Below, in pieces: positions 1-6,894 of a stretch of DNA of 8,531 nt (position 1 is its first letter; each line of letters starts with the position of its first letter). A program made the translations under genes and the position numbers. The notes below the pieces were generated by a model. The model saw only the letters and a program-made list of their open reading frames with translations. It did no database searches and was not told the origin of the DNA. Origin of the DNA: Verrucomicrobiota bacterium (GTDB taxonomy: Bacteria > Verrucomicrobiota > Verrucomicrobiia > Verrucomicrobiales > Verrucomicrobiaceae); the NCBI GenBank assembly GCA_021413535.1, contig JAIOQF010000130.1, positions 1 through 8,531 on the forward strand, in the 5' to 3' direction.

Positions 1-145
1 TGGTGGGGTTTCTGTTAAAATCCTGTGGCCTTCACCAACAGCAGACGTAGTTCACGGCGTGTTATTCAGATGGAGGTCACATTTTTTGGATCAAAACCCG
101 TGCTTGCTAATAAGAGGAAGGACTGTTTTCCAATTCAATGCAAAC

Positions 146-208
146 GTGGGTCGGCGACCCTCCGCTGACAGCAATCAATTAAAAGTTGTCTGGGGGCCGC
201 CGACCCGC
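146..208. repeat. Inverted repeat just beyond the guaA stop codon
   Basis: Positions 148-156 (GGGTCGGCG) and 198-206 (CGCCGACCC) are perfect inverted complements. The stem can be extended by a G-C pair and a G-T pair on the outer side (146-147 with 207-208) and, after one mismatch, by five inner pairs (158-162 with 192-196). The left arm is also a small palindrome by itself, GGGTC-GGC-GACCC at 148-160. On the minus strand this lies immediately downstream of the guaA stop codon, so it could fold at the 3' end of that transcript. The large loop and the lack of a T-run after the stem argue against a classical intrinsic terminator. A REP-like dispersed palindrome is an equal possibility. The rest of 1-209 holds nothing I can recognise. 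Confidence 0.5.
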
Positions 209-209
209 T

Positions 210-1733
210 TTACTCCCACTCAATGCTCGCCGGCGGCTTCGTGGATATATCGTAGAGCACGCGGTTGATGCCCTTGACCGAATTGAGAATCTTGTTCGAA
301 GCAGCGCGCAGCACTTCATACGGAAGTTCCACCCAGTCAGCGGTCATGGCGTCCTCGCTGACGACGGCGCGCAGCGAGATCGCGGCTTCGTAGCTGCGTT
401 CGTCGCCTTTGACGCCGACGGTTTTTACGGGCAACAGCGCGGCATACGCCTGCCACACGCGTTCGTATTGCCCGCTGCGGCGGAGTTCTTTGATCCAAAT
501 GTCATCAGCGGCGCGACAGATCGCGAGCTTCTCCTGGGTGATCTCGCCAGGCACGCGCACGGCGAGGCCGGGACCAGGGAACGGATGGCGCCACAGCGCG
601 TGATGCGGGATGCCGAGGCTTTGGCCGAGCGCGCGCACTTCGTCTTTGAAGAGTTCCGCGAGCGGTTCCAGCACCTTGCCCTGCGCCTTGAGTTCCATGA
701 TGCGATCCACACGATTGTGATGCGTCTTGATCACGCTGGCGATGCTGCCGCTGGTGGCGCTTTCGATCACGTCGGGGTAAAGCGTGCCCTGCGCAAGCAG
801 TTCCACATTGTCGGCGACGCCCCAGAAGACATCGACAAACATGGTGCCGATGATCTTGCGCTTCTGCTCAGGATCAGTCACGCCCTTGAGCGCATCGAGG
901 AACCGCTTGCTGGCATCGACAACTTCGATAGGCACGCCGACTTCTTCAAACTGGGTCTTTACTTCGGCGGTCTCGTTTAAACGCATCAAACCGTTGTCGA
1001 TGTAGATCGCGCGCACTTTCACACCCGCGCGCTGAAGCAAGACAGCAAGCACCGTGGAATCAACACCGCCGCTGACGCCGCAAATCACCTCGCGGTCGCC
1101 CACGTCGTGTTTGATCTGCGCGAGCATTTGAGCCTTGAAGGCCTGGATGTCGAACTTCGCGAGCTTCGCGCCGGTGTTGGTGAGGAAGTTACGCAGGATC
1201 GAAGTGCCTTCGTGCGAGTGCGTGACCTCTGGGTGGAATTGGATGCCGAAGCAAGTGGGGCTCCATTGCAGCGCCACGGGCACGCCATCTTCATTGGTCG
1301 CGATGACCTTGGTTTCGCCGCCACGATCCTGGCAGGTATCGCTGTGGCTCATCCACACCTGCGACTCGTGCGACACACCCTTGAACAACGCGCAGTCCTG
1401 AGCGACCACGAGCTTCGCCGGTCCATACTCGCGCGTGACGCCGGGCTTCACCGTGCCGCCGTGTTTGATGTTGAGCAGTTGCATGCCGTAGCACACGCCA
1501 AGCACCGGCACGTTGAATGAGTTCAGCTTCGCAAAATCAACATCGGGCGCATCTTTCTCGCTGGTGCTGCGCGGCCCACCGCTGAGGATGATGGCACCTG
1601 GTTTGTTCAGCTCTCCCAACCGCGCAGGCGGATAAAGATGCGAGACAAATCCAAGCTCGCGCACGCGGCGGACGATGAGCTGGCTGTATTGCGAGCCATA
1701 GTCCAGAACTGAAACTTCGCCTTCGATCATCAT
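210..1733 (-). CDS. guaA: GMP synthase (glutamine-hydrolysing)
   Basis: GuaA converts XMP to GMP using ATP and ammonia taken from glutamine, the last step of guanine nucleotide synthesis, in the cytoplasm. From the ATG at 1733 it is 507 residues, close to the usual 510-525. The N-terminal class I glutamine amidotransferase domain (about 7-185) has the nucleophile in GVCYGMQ (Cys81) and the His167/Glu169 pair in QFHPEV. The ATP-pyrophosphatase domain follows, with its P-loop SGGVDS at 221-226. The C-terminal dimerisation domain contains RHPFPGPGLAVR and ends in KPPASIEWE, the normal family terminus. The frame is open up to 1841, but the 36 extra residues are not conserved-looking and would lie upstream of the TTGACA box at 1777-1772. 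Two tandem ATGs (1733 and 1730) both fit; neither has a clear Shine-Dalgarno sequence. The gene is intact and divergent from the FKBP gene. Confidence 0.97.
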   Translation of the reverse strand: MMIEGEVSVLDYGSQYSQLIVRRVRELGFVSHLYPPARLGELNKPGAIILSGGPRSTSEKDAPDVDFAKLNSFNVPVLGVCYGMQLLNIKHGGTVKPGVTREYGPAKLVVAQDCALFKGVSHESQVWMSHSDTCQDRGGETKVIATNEDGVPVALQWSPTCFGIQFHPEVTHSHEGTSILRNFLTNTGAKLAKFDIQAFKAQMLAQIKHDVGDREVICGVSGGVDSTVLAVLLQRAGVKVRAIYIDNGLMRLNETAEVKTQFEEVGVPIEVVDASKRFLDALKGVTDPEQKRKIIGTMFVDVFWGVADNVELLAQGTLYPDVIESATSGSIASVIKTHHNRVDRIMELKAQGKVLEPLAELFKDEVRALGQSLGIPHHALWRHPFPGPGLAVRVPGEITQEKLAICRAADDIWIKELRRSGQYERVWQAYAALLPVKTVGVKGDERSYEAAISLRAVVSEDAMTADWVELPYEVLRAASNKILNSVKGINRVLYDISTKPPASIEWE

Positions 1734-1748
1734 ATTGTGAAGGCGATA

Positions 1749-1777
1749 GTCATTCGCGCAGACCAGCACGGTGTCAA
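1749..1777 (-). promoter_or_regulatory. Possible guaA promoter (-35 box)
   Basis: The minus strand reads a perfect TTGACA at 1777-1772. No good -10 hexamer lies at the ideal spacing: AATGAC falls at 1754-1749, and a GACTAT-like hexamer lies 3 bases further on. If used, transcription would begin only some 10-20 bases before the guaA ATG at 1733, giving a very short leader. The 116-base spacer 1734-1849 separates two divergent genes, so it must hold promoters for both. I see no convincing plus-strand promoter for the FKBP gene. Confidence 0.3.
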
Positions 1778-1849
1778 AGGGGGAAATGATCCGCCAACAC
1801 ATGATACTCGCCCTTGATGATCCGCATTCCGCGTCTATCATCGCCGCCC

Positions 1850-2245
1850 ATGTCTGACATCACCCTCGCCAAAGGAGAAAAATTTCTCAAAGAAAACGCC
1901 GCGAAGCCCGGCGTCGTCACCACCGCAAGCGGCCTGCAATATTTGGTGCTTACTGAAGGCACCGGCAAAAGCCCGAAAGCCACCGATACCGTGCTGGTGC
2001 ATTACGCCGGCACCCTGATCAACGGCACCGAGTTCGACAGCTCTTACGCACGGCGCGAACCAATCGAGTTTCCTTTGAATGGCGTCATCGCCGGCTGGAC
2101 CGAGGGCGTGCAGTTGATGAAGGAAGGCGCGAAGTATCGTTTCTTCATCCCGTCGAAACTGGCTTACGGCAGCCGCGGCGCTGGTCGCGACATCGGACCA
2201 AATGAAGCGCTGATCTTCGAGGTCGAGCTGCTCAAGGTGCACTGA
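1850..2245 (+). CDS. FKBP-type peptidyl-prolyl cis-trans isomerase
   Basis: This is a single-domain FKBP that should catalyse cis-trans isomerisation of Xaa-Pro bonds. From the ATG at 1850 it is 131 residues. A short N-terminal helix (KGEKFLKENAAK) resembles the end of the linker helix in MIP/FklB proteins, followed by the FKBP fold from about residue 27. The usual active-site residues are visible: Tyr52 in VHYAGTL, Phe62-Asp63 in EFDSS, Val79-Ile80 and Trp83 in VIAGW, Tyr106 in LAYGS, and Phe123 in LIFEVELL. There is no signal peptide, so it is probably cytoplasmic, unlike the periplasmic MIP proteins. The frame is also open from a TTG at 1814 and an ATG at 1817; the family-like sequence MSDITLAKGEKF supports 1850. 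It is divergent from guaA and ends 5 bases before the stop codon of the convergent cvfB-like gene. Confidence 0.95.
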   Translation: MSDITLAKGEKFLKENAAKPGVVTTASGLQYLVLTEGTGKSPKATDTVLVHYAGTLINGTEFDSSYARREPIEFPLNGVIAGWTEGVQLMKEGAKYRFFIPSKLAYGSRGAGRDIGPNEALIFEVELLKVH

Positions 2246-2250
2246 TACCC

Positions 2251-3087
2251 TTACTGGACCAGCTCAATCCCATCCCGCTCCAGGCGGATGCGTCGCTCGC
2301 TGAACAGGGCGCCGACTGCCTGCTTGAATGATTTTTTGCTGGCTCCGAATACTCGGCGAATTTCCTCCGGCGAACTTTTATCGTGGAACTCAAGACGACC
2401 ACCTGCCGCCTTGAGTTTCTCGATGATCTCTTCCGATAGCGGCGCAATGCGCGTGTAACCTGCGGGATCTAGAGCGAGATTAATTTTGCCGTCGGGTCGC
2501 AGGGTGCGCACATAGCCCTTTAATCGCTGACCGATGCGCAGCGCAGTGCCGGTTTCGTTGCGGAAGAGTAGTCCCGAGTGAGCATTCTCAACGATGGCAT
2601 TGAATCCCAAGGGTGATTCACCGGCGATGAGTAGATTCACCGGCTGTCCTTCGGTGTAAGTCGCCACTGTCAGATCAAGATGCCGGTTCAAGCGCGAACT
2701 GGCCACCACTCTTTCAGTCTTGGTGTCGAAATAGACATAAACCACGACGCGGTCTCCCGCGCGGACGCGATTCTTTTGCTCGCGGATCGGAAGCAGCAAA
2801 TCTTTGCCCAGTCCCCAGTTGAGAAAAGCGCCGATGGCTGGCTGGACGCTCACCACTTCCAAGCAGGCAAAATCACCCACCATCGCCAGCGGTGTCTCCG
2901 TGGTAGCAACAAGACGATCCTCCGAATCGCGATGGACGAACACCTCAACTTCAGCTCCTGGAAAACCACTGCGCGGAATATATTTTCCCGGCAGAAGGAT
3001 TTCCCCAAGCTCACCGCCATCAAGGTAAAGACCCGACGGAGTCTCCTGGAGAATGCGAAGCGTGTTTTGTCTGCCGATTTGGACCAT
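2251..3087 (-). CDS. cvfB: CvfB/YitL-family S1-domain RNA-binding protein
   Basis: The 278-residue product matches the CvfB family in length and layout: S1-like OB folds in tandem (about 1-65, 70-135 and 145-207) followed by a winged-helix-like C-terminus (about 215-278). Recognisable family stretches are LPGKYIP near the start, FLNWGLGKDLLLPIREQ at 88-104 and GYVRTLRPDGKINLAL at 191-206. In Firmicutes CvfB binds RNA and affects virulence gene expression; in other phyla the role is undefined, so only RNA binding should be inferred here. There is no signal peptide, so it is cytoplasmic. It lies 61 bases downstream of the esterase gene on the same strand and may be co-transcribed with it, although the two functions have no obvious link. 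No Shine-Dalgarno sequence is visible before the ATG. Confidence 0.9.
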   Translation of the reverse strand: MVQIGRQNTLRILQETPSGLYLDGGELGEILLPGKYIPRSGFPGAEVEVFVHRDSEDRLVATTETPLAMVGDFACLEVVSVQPAIGAFLNWGLGKDLLLPIREQKNRVRAGDRVVVYVYFDTKTERVVASSRLNRHLDLTVATYTEGQPVNLLIAGESPLGFNAIVENAHSGLLFRNETGTALRIGQRLKGYVRTLRPDGKINLALDPAGYTRIAPLSEEIIEKLKAAGGRLEFHDKSSPEEIRRVFGASKKSFKQAVGALFSERRIRLERDGIELVQ

Positions 3088-3120
3088 GCAACAGCAACGT
3101 AGCGCGCGCGGCCGGATTGG

Positions 3121-3139
3121 GGAGTGAAATCGTCCGTCT
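3121..3139. repeat. 19-base direct repeat, copy A
   Basis: Copy A reads GGAGTGAAATCGTCCGTCT on the plus strand and differs at one base from the copy at 4964-4982. It lies in the spacer between the esterase gene and cvfB. On the minus strand it begins 9 bases after the esterase stop codon. It has no internal dyad and the flanks of the two copies are not alike. The function is unknown. Confidence 0.65.
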
Positions 3140-3148
3140 GCCGCAGCT

Positions 3149-4717
3149 TCACCAGTCGTCCGTCCGGAATGGCTGTGCCGGAAATCCGTCTTGGTTGAAA
3201 AGATTCGCCCACTGGAATGTCCCGCTCCATGCGTAGCGCACTGCCACGGGCTTCGGCACCACTTTGCTGGAAACGATCACAGCGCCTCCTTCAATGACAG
3301 CATCGGCCCAGACGAATTTCCTGTCTTCGCCGGCAATCATGAATCCCTGCAAAGCGTCGCCGTTCTTGAACGCGAGCCCCTTGCCGGTGTGCGTGAATTG
3401 AAGCGCCATCTTCTCCCCGTTGATGGTGTTGCTTGTGTAACAGGGGCCAAGATATTCGCTTTTCCTGCCGTAGGCGGCCGCCAGCGCAACCTGCACGGCG
3501 CGTGCGCCGTAGCCGGATTTGTTCGGCGGATGGATTCCGCTGCCGAGGTCGCTGCTGATGACCATGTGCGTGTTGGGATACTTCATAATCTTCTGGAACG
3601 TGGCGTGGGAGTATTCAAGATTCGGGGGCCCCGGAATGGTTTTTGGCAGCGGTGCGAATTTATCCGCGAGGCGGTTCATCGGCTGTGCGTAATCGAAGGC
3701 GCATCCGCCGCCACTGGGTTTTTCCACATAGAGAAAAGGGAAATCACCCTGTCCCCACGCCTTGCGCCAGCCACCGATCAACGCGCCCATGAGCGTGACC
3801 TGATTCACGCCGACGATGTTCGTGTGACTCTCGCCTTGATCCCAGAGAACACCCTTGATGGCGTAGCCCACGTAGGGACGGATGAAGTTCTCAAAAAGCT
3901 GGCCGACTTTTCCACTGTTCGTTTCGCCCGGTTTGGCGACTGGGTGCGGCGCGCGAGGCCCCGGCGGGGCGGGCTTCCCCTCCTTTTTCGCTGCCTCAGC
4001 CAGAGGTTTCCAGGCGGCGAACTCCTCGTCGTATTTTTTCTTCGCCTCATTATATTTCGCGATTAGACCTTCGTAGTCATACGTGAGGGCGAATTTCTTT
4101 ACGGTCTCGGCGCATGCGGCATCACTACGATACATCTCCTCGCTGAGCCAGAAACCCGACGGTGTGCCTCCCACCGCGCCGACCATGAGCCCAAGGGGCA
4201 CGTCGATCTCCTTTTGCAGCGGAAAACCGAACGAGAAAAGCAGCGCGGAAAACTGCGGGATCGTCTGCGGCGTCGCCTCCTGCCAGACTGCATTGGCGTC
4301 TTTTCGCAGAAGACGAATCTTCGGGTAAGACTGCGCAGCGGCGGCAGCCAGCACGGGATCGCCCTTGGTGTAAGCGCTCACCGCCATGTCCATGTTCGAC
4401 TGACCGGAGCCGATCCAGACATCGCCGACCAGCACATCGTCGATATTCTTGTCGCCAATGTTCAAAGTGCGCGGCTCGGCGTTCGCCGTGAGAGGATCGA
4501 GATTTACGCGCCACGCACCCTTGTCATCGGCGGTCGTCGCTTTCGTTTGTCCTGCGAATGAAACGTTAACCTTCTCTCCCGGCGATGCGGTGCCCCAGAC
4601 CGGCACCGATATCCCGCGCTGCAGCACCATGTGCGGCGTGAAGACCTTGGAGAGTTTGATCTCGGCCTGCAGCGAGGCTGCGAGCACAAATACAATGGCG
4701 AGCGTTGCTGATTTCAT
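3149..4717 (-). CDS. Sialate O-acetylesterase-like SGNH hydrolase, secreted
   Basis: This family removes O-acetyl groups from sialic acids and, in many environmental bacteria, probably from other acetylated glycans. The 522-residue product starts at the ATG at 4717 with a Sec signal peptide, MKSATLAIVFVLAASLQA, cleaved near residue 18, so it is exported. A beta-rich N-terminal region (about 20-95) precedes the hydrolase core. The nucleophile is expected at Ser107 in GSGQSNM. The second family block is LWDQGES (291-297), and the catalytic His is probably His396 in SDLGSGIHPPNK. A Lys/Pro-rich helical insertion lies at about 220-270. The protein ends in NLFNQDGFPAQPFRTDDW, the common complete terminus, so the gene is intact. 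An upstream in-frame extension to 4786 would bury the signal peptide and is unlikely. The true substrate cannot be read from sequence. Confidence 0.92.
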   Translation of the reverse strand: MKSATLAIVFVLAASLQAEIKLSKVFTPHMVLQRGISVPVWGTASPGEKVNVSFAGQTKATTADDKGAWRVNLDPLTANAEPRTLNIGDKNIDDVLVGDVWIGSGQSNMDMAVSAYTKGDPVLAAAAAQSYPKIRLLRKDANAVWQEATPQTIPQFSALLFSFGFPLQKEIDVPLGLMVGAVGGTPSGFWLSEEMYRSDAACAETVKKFALTYDYEGLIAKYNEAKKKYDEEFAAWKPLAEAAKKEGKPAPPGPRAPHPVAKPGETNSGKVGQLFENFIRPYVGYAIKGVLWDQGESHTNIVGVNQVTLMGALIGGWRKAWGQGDFPFLYVEKPSGGGCAFDYAQPMNRLADKFAPLPKTIPGPPNLEYSHATFQKIMKYPNTHMVISSDLGSGIHPPNKSGYGARAVQVALAAAYGRKSEYLGPCYTSNTINGEKMALQFTHTGKGLAFKNGDALQGFMIAGEDRKFVWADAVIEGGAVIVSSKVVPKPVAVRYAWSGTFQWANLFNQDGFPAQPFRTDDW

Positions 4718-4787
4718 GCGATCACACTTAACGCCGCCCACCTCGCTTTTCTTCCAGAGGGGCGGATGAAATCTCCACCAGACCAAT

Positions 4788-4922
4788 TTAATAGATCGCG
4801 CCGGTGGCTTGGCCTGCCTCGTAATTTACCGGTTCTTCTGTGATCAAGTTGTCGTGCGAATGGCTTTCCTTGAGTCCTCCGGCGGTGCTGCGCATGAAGC
4901 ACGCTTTTGCTGCGCAGTTCAT
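4788..4922 (-). CDS. Possible small ORF, 44 codons, unknown function
   Basis: In the 280-base spacer between the barrel gene and the esterase gene, the minus strand has an ATG at 4922 and a TAA at 4790-4788. The peptide begins MNCAAKACFMRSTAGG and ends EEPVNYEAGQATGAIY. Its composition (Asn, Tyr, Glu, few Arg) looks more protein-like than the Arg-rich products of the other frames here. The frame is open upstream to a TAG directly next to the barrel gene's stop codon, so it could instead be the tail of a longer remnant; a second in-frame ATG lies at 4895. No Shine-Dalgarno sequence is seen. I recognise no family. It could be a small protein, a decayed gene end, or chance. Confidence 0.25.
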   Translation of the reverse strand: MNCAAKACFMRSTAGGLKESHSHDNLITEEPVNYEAGQATGAIY

Positions 4923-4963
4923 CGAGATAGAGCCCTGAGGGCGATTCTCGGGTGATGCGAAAC

Positions 4964-4982
4964 GGAGTAAAATCGTCCGTCT
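4964..4982. repeat. 19-base direct repeat, copy B
   Basis: Copy B reads GGAGTAAAATCGTCCGTCT on the plus strand and matches copy A at 18 of 19 bases in the same orientation. On the minus strand it starts 15 bases after the stop codon of the barrel gene, so both copies sit just behind a gene end. Together they bracket the esterase gene. Confidence 0.65.
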
Positions 4983-4997
4983 CGATTTACCGCGCTA

Positions 4998-6212
4998 TCA
5001 GAATTTGTAAGTGATGCCAAGATACGCGCCAGCCAGCGCGGCATCGAATACAAAGCCGCCGCTCTCATAATCTTCCGAGAGATAGCGATAGCCGAGTTCT
5101 GTGGACCAGTGGCGGTTAAACTGCCAGCCCAAAGCTCCGTAAGCCTGCCAGGCCAGTTTGGAGCCGACTCCAAATCCGCCGATGTCCGCACGCGTCATGG
5201 CATAGAGTTTGTCGGTGAAGTTGTAGCGCGCGCGGAAACCCACAAAGGGATCCACCCAGCTCTTGGAGCCGGACGCTTGTGACGGGACGGCCTTCTTGAT
5301 GGTGCTGGCGATCTTGTTTGCGAGATTTTGTTCGGCGCGGCGCACGTCGCTTTGCAATTTTGATTTGGCGCGCGCCTTGGCTGCCGCCACTTCAGCGGAG
5401 ACTGCGGCCTTGACCCCGGTCAGTGTGATCTGTTTCTCTGCGATTTTCGCTGCGATCAGTTCGCGCACTGCGTCGCTGACGGGACCCGTTCTACCGCTGA
5501 TGGCATCGATCACACCTGGCAATCGGGGATATTGCGCCAGGATGCGGTCGACCTGGGCCTGAATGCGTGAGTTTGCACCCGTGGTGATCTTGCTGCGCGC
5601 CGCTGATTTGAGTTCGGGGACAAGTTCTGATACCTCGCGCTCCACGGCACTGGTCACGCGGTTCACCGCATCATCAGCCAATTGCTGGCTTACCTGCTGC
5701 ACGCCGTTGGAGTCGAGATCAAAGTTCATCGTCGATCCCATATAAAAATAGCGCGCGCCGGCCAGCACATCGAAGTATCCGCGCTTCCCTTCCCACAGAC
5801 GATAGGCCACTCCGACTTCCGCCAGTGCCATCTTAACATCCACTTTTACCGAATCCAGCAACGGTCCCGGGGTGTCACCGTTCACCCCCAGCTTCTCATA
5901 CACACCGGCGATGAAAAAGCCCCAGCGATCATGCTGAGCTTCCACCGCCAGCGCAGCAACCATGTCCAAATGAGGAACAAGCTTGGTGAACGGCAGATCC
6001 ACATGCACCGGGTTCAGTCCAGCTACACCGATGTCCCCATTGAGGCCCGCCATCCATCCTGGAATGCCCACAGCAAATTCCCAGTCACTTTTTGCGGCTG
6101 GCGGGGGACTGACGGCCAGATCACGGGAAATGCTGTGATCCGTTCCGGCGAAAGAGTCGCAGCTCAATATCAGTGCACTGAGCATAACCATGGAGGACAG
6201 GATGAATTTCAT
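4998..6212 (-). CDS. Outer-membrane beta-barrel protein with long helical insertion
   Basis: The 404-residue product begins with a Sec signal peptide (MKFILSSMVMLSALILSC, likely cleavage after SFA near residue 22) and ends in GAYLGITYKF, a terminal Phe typical of BAM-inserted barrels. Alternating strand-like segments run from about 43-160 (for example WEFAVGIPGWMAGLNG and RWGFFIAGVYEKL) and again from 318-404. Between them, residues about 168-312 form an Ala/Lys/Glu/Val/Arg-rich, mostly helical stretch interrupted by YPRLPGVIDAISGRTGP, which looks coiled-coil-like rather than barrel. A barrel of this size usually needs only about 200-250 residues, so the insertion is the striking feature. Function is unknown; a small porin or adhesin is possible. 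The ATG at 6212 is preferred to a GTG at 6260 because it gives a clean signal peptide. It is divergent from the RiPP operon. Confidence 0.8.
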   Translation of the reverse strand: MKFILSSMVMLSALILSCDSFAGTDHSISRDLAVSPPPAAKSDWEFAVGIPGWMAGLNGDIGVAGLNPVHVDLPFTKLVPHLDMVAALAVEAQHDRWGFFIAGVYEKLGVNGDTPGPLLDSVKVDVKMALAEVGVAYRLWEGKRGYFDVLAGARYFYMGSTMNFDLDSNGVQQVSQQLADDAVNRVTSAVEREVSELVPELKSAARSKITTGANSRIQAQVDRILAQYPRLPGVIDAISGRTGPVSDAVRELIAAKIAEKQITLTGVKAAVSAEVAAAKARAKSKLQSDVRRAEQNLANKIASTIKKAVPSQASGSKSWVDPFVGFRARYNFTDKLYAMTRADIGGFGVGSKLAWQAYGALGWQFNRHWSTELGYRYLSEDYESGGFVFDAALAGAYLGITYKF

Positions 6213-6301
6213 GAAGGGGAGTTGGTGAGTGATGAGAATGACGCGGGCCACTTCTTTCACTGGTGGGCATTGATGTCAACTCCACGAGGCTTGGGTCCTG
6301 T

Positions 6302-6341
6302 TTAATAAAGATATTATATTTATGTATAATTTTCTTGCGAA
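6302..6341. promoter_or_regulatory. AT-rich bidirectional promoter region
   Basis: This AT-rich block sits between the divergent barrel gene and the RiPP operon. On the plus strand TATAAT lies at 6325-6330 with TTAATA (4/6 to TTGACA) 17 bases upstream at 6302-6307, about 40 bases before the ATG at 6371. On the minus strand TATAAT lies at 6318-6313 with TTCGCA (4/6) 17 bases upstream at 6341-6336, about 100 bases before the ATG at 6212. A separate perfect TTGACA on the minus strand at 6279-6274 has only a poor -10 partner. Overlap of the two cores suggests that both directions compete or are controlled together. Confidence 0.45.
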
Positions 6342-6370
6342 CGAGGGGGAAAAACTGTTAAAACTTTCTC

Positions 6371-6871
6371 ATGAACCGACGGAATTCAATCATCGCTGGA
6401 CTGGCCGGAATCACGGCCGTCGCCACCCTCACGCCTCCTGTGTCTGCTGCGGAAGCTGCCGCCAATCCCGAATTGGACGAAGTCCGCGCGCTGCTCAAGG
6501 CGCATGATGAAGCCATGAACAGCCAGGACATCAACGGGGTGCTGGCGACCATGACGGAAAAGACGGCAGTTATGGGCACCGGACCCGGCGAAGTCTGGTC
6601 CGGCCCGACCGAGATCAAAGATGCCTACGAACATTTCTTCCAGGATTTCGACAAAGGCAGCCAGCACTTCGAGTATCAATTCAAAATAGGCGGGCTGGGT
6701 GCCGACATGGGCTGGCTCATGGCGTCGGGCAATATCAAAGGCATGAAGGACGGGAAGGCTGTTGAAGTTCCGATGAACCTTTCACTGACCGTCACCAAGG
6801 CCGGCGGCAAATGGAAGTTTGCCTCCATGCATTTCTCAACCCTGACGGGCGAAGGCGCGAAATCCAAATAA
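6371..6871 (+). CDS. Exported SnoaL/NTF2-like (DUF4440-type) protein
   Basis: The 166-residue product has an N-terminal signal (MNRRNSIIAGLAG and onwards, with likely cleavage after PVSA near residue 26) and then one SnoaL/NTF2-like domain. Recognisable family features are the first helix ALLKAHDEAMNSQDINGVLATM (residues 40-61), the following MGTGPGEVWSGPTEIKDAYEHFF, and the closing strands LTVTKAGGKWKFASMHFS. This fold covers enzymes such as ketosteroid isomerase and polyketide cyclases as well as pure ligand-binding proteins; no catalytic set can be assigned. The Arg-Arg at residues 3-4 is Tat-like but lacks the full motif, so Sec export is equally possible. It is the first gene of the operon, 23 bases before the RiPP precursor. 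By inference it may act on or bind the exported peptide in the periplasm; the link is positional only. Confidence 0.82.
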   Translation: MNRRNSIIAGLAGITAVATLTPPVSAAEAAANPELDEVRALLKAHDEAMNSQDINGVLATMTEKTAVMGTGPGEVWSGPTEIKDAYEHFFQDFDKGSQHFEYQFKIGGLGADMGWLMASGNIKGMKDGKAVEVPMNLSLTVTKAGGKWKFASMHFSTLTGEGAKSK

Positions 6872-6894
6872 GTCAGCGACCAACCTTTGCAGCC

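Noticed and set aside
186..980. Long plus-strand open frame of 264 codons
   Set aside because: It lies antisense to the conserved C-terminal half of guaA, its translation is Arg/His/Ala-rich with no family resemblance, and GC-rich codon bias explains the opposite open frame.
1734..1841. 36-residue N-terminal extension of guaA
   Set aside because: GMP synthases begin a few residues before the VLDYGSQY motif. The extension overlaps the promoter-like TTGACA box and nearly reaches the divergent gene.
3191..4066. Plus-strand open frame of 291 codons
   Set aside because: It is antisense to the esterase gene, whose signal peptide, GQSNM motif and complete C-terminus are clear; the opposite translation shows no recognisable domain.
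6159..6170. Lipobox-like ILSC in the barrel protein signal peptide
   Set aside because: Leu at the -2 position is atypical, and the C-terminal Phe and strand pattern fit an integral barrel cleaved by signal peptidase I.
6213..6260. GTG start extending the barrel protein by 16 residues
   Set aside because: It would place a polar stretch before a good signal peptide; the ATG at 6212 gives a normal exported N-terminus.
5682..6305. Plus-strand open frame of 207 codons
   Set aside because: It is antisense to the barrel gene, is His/Arg-rich and shows no family features.
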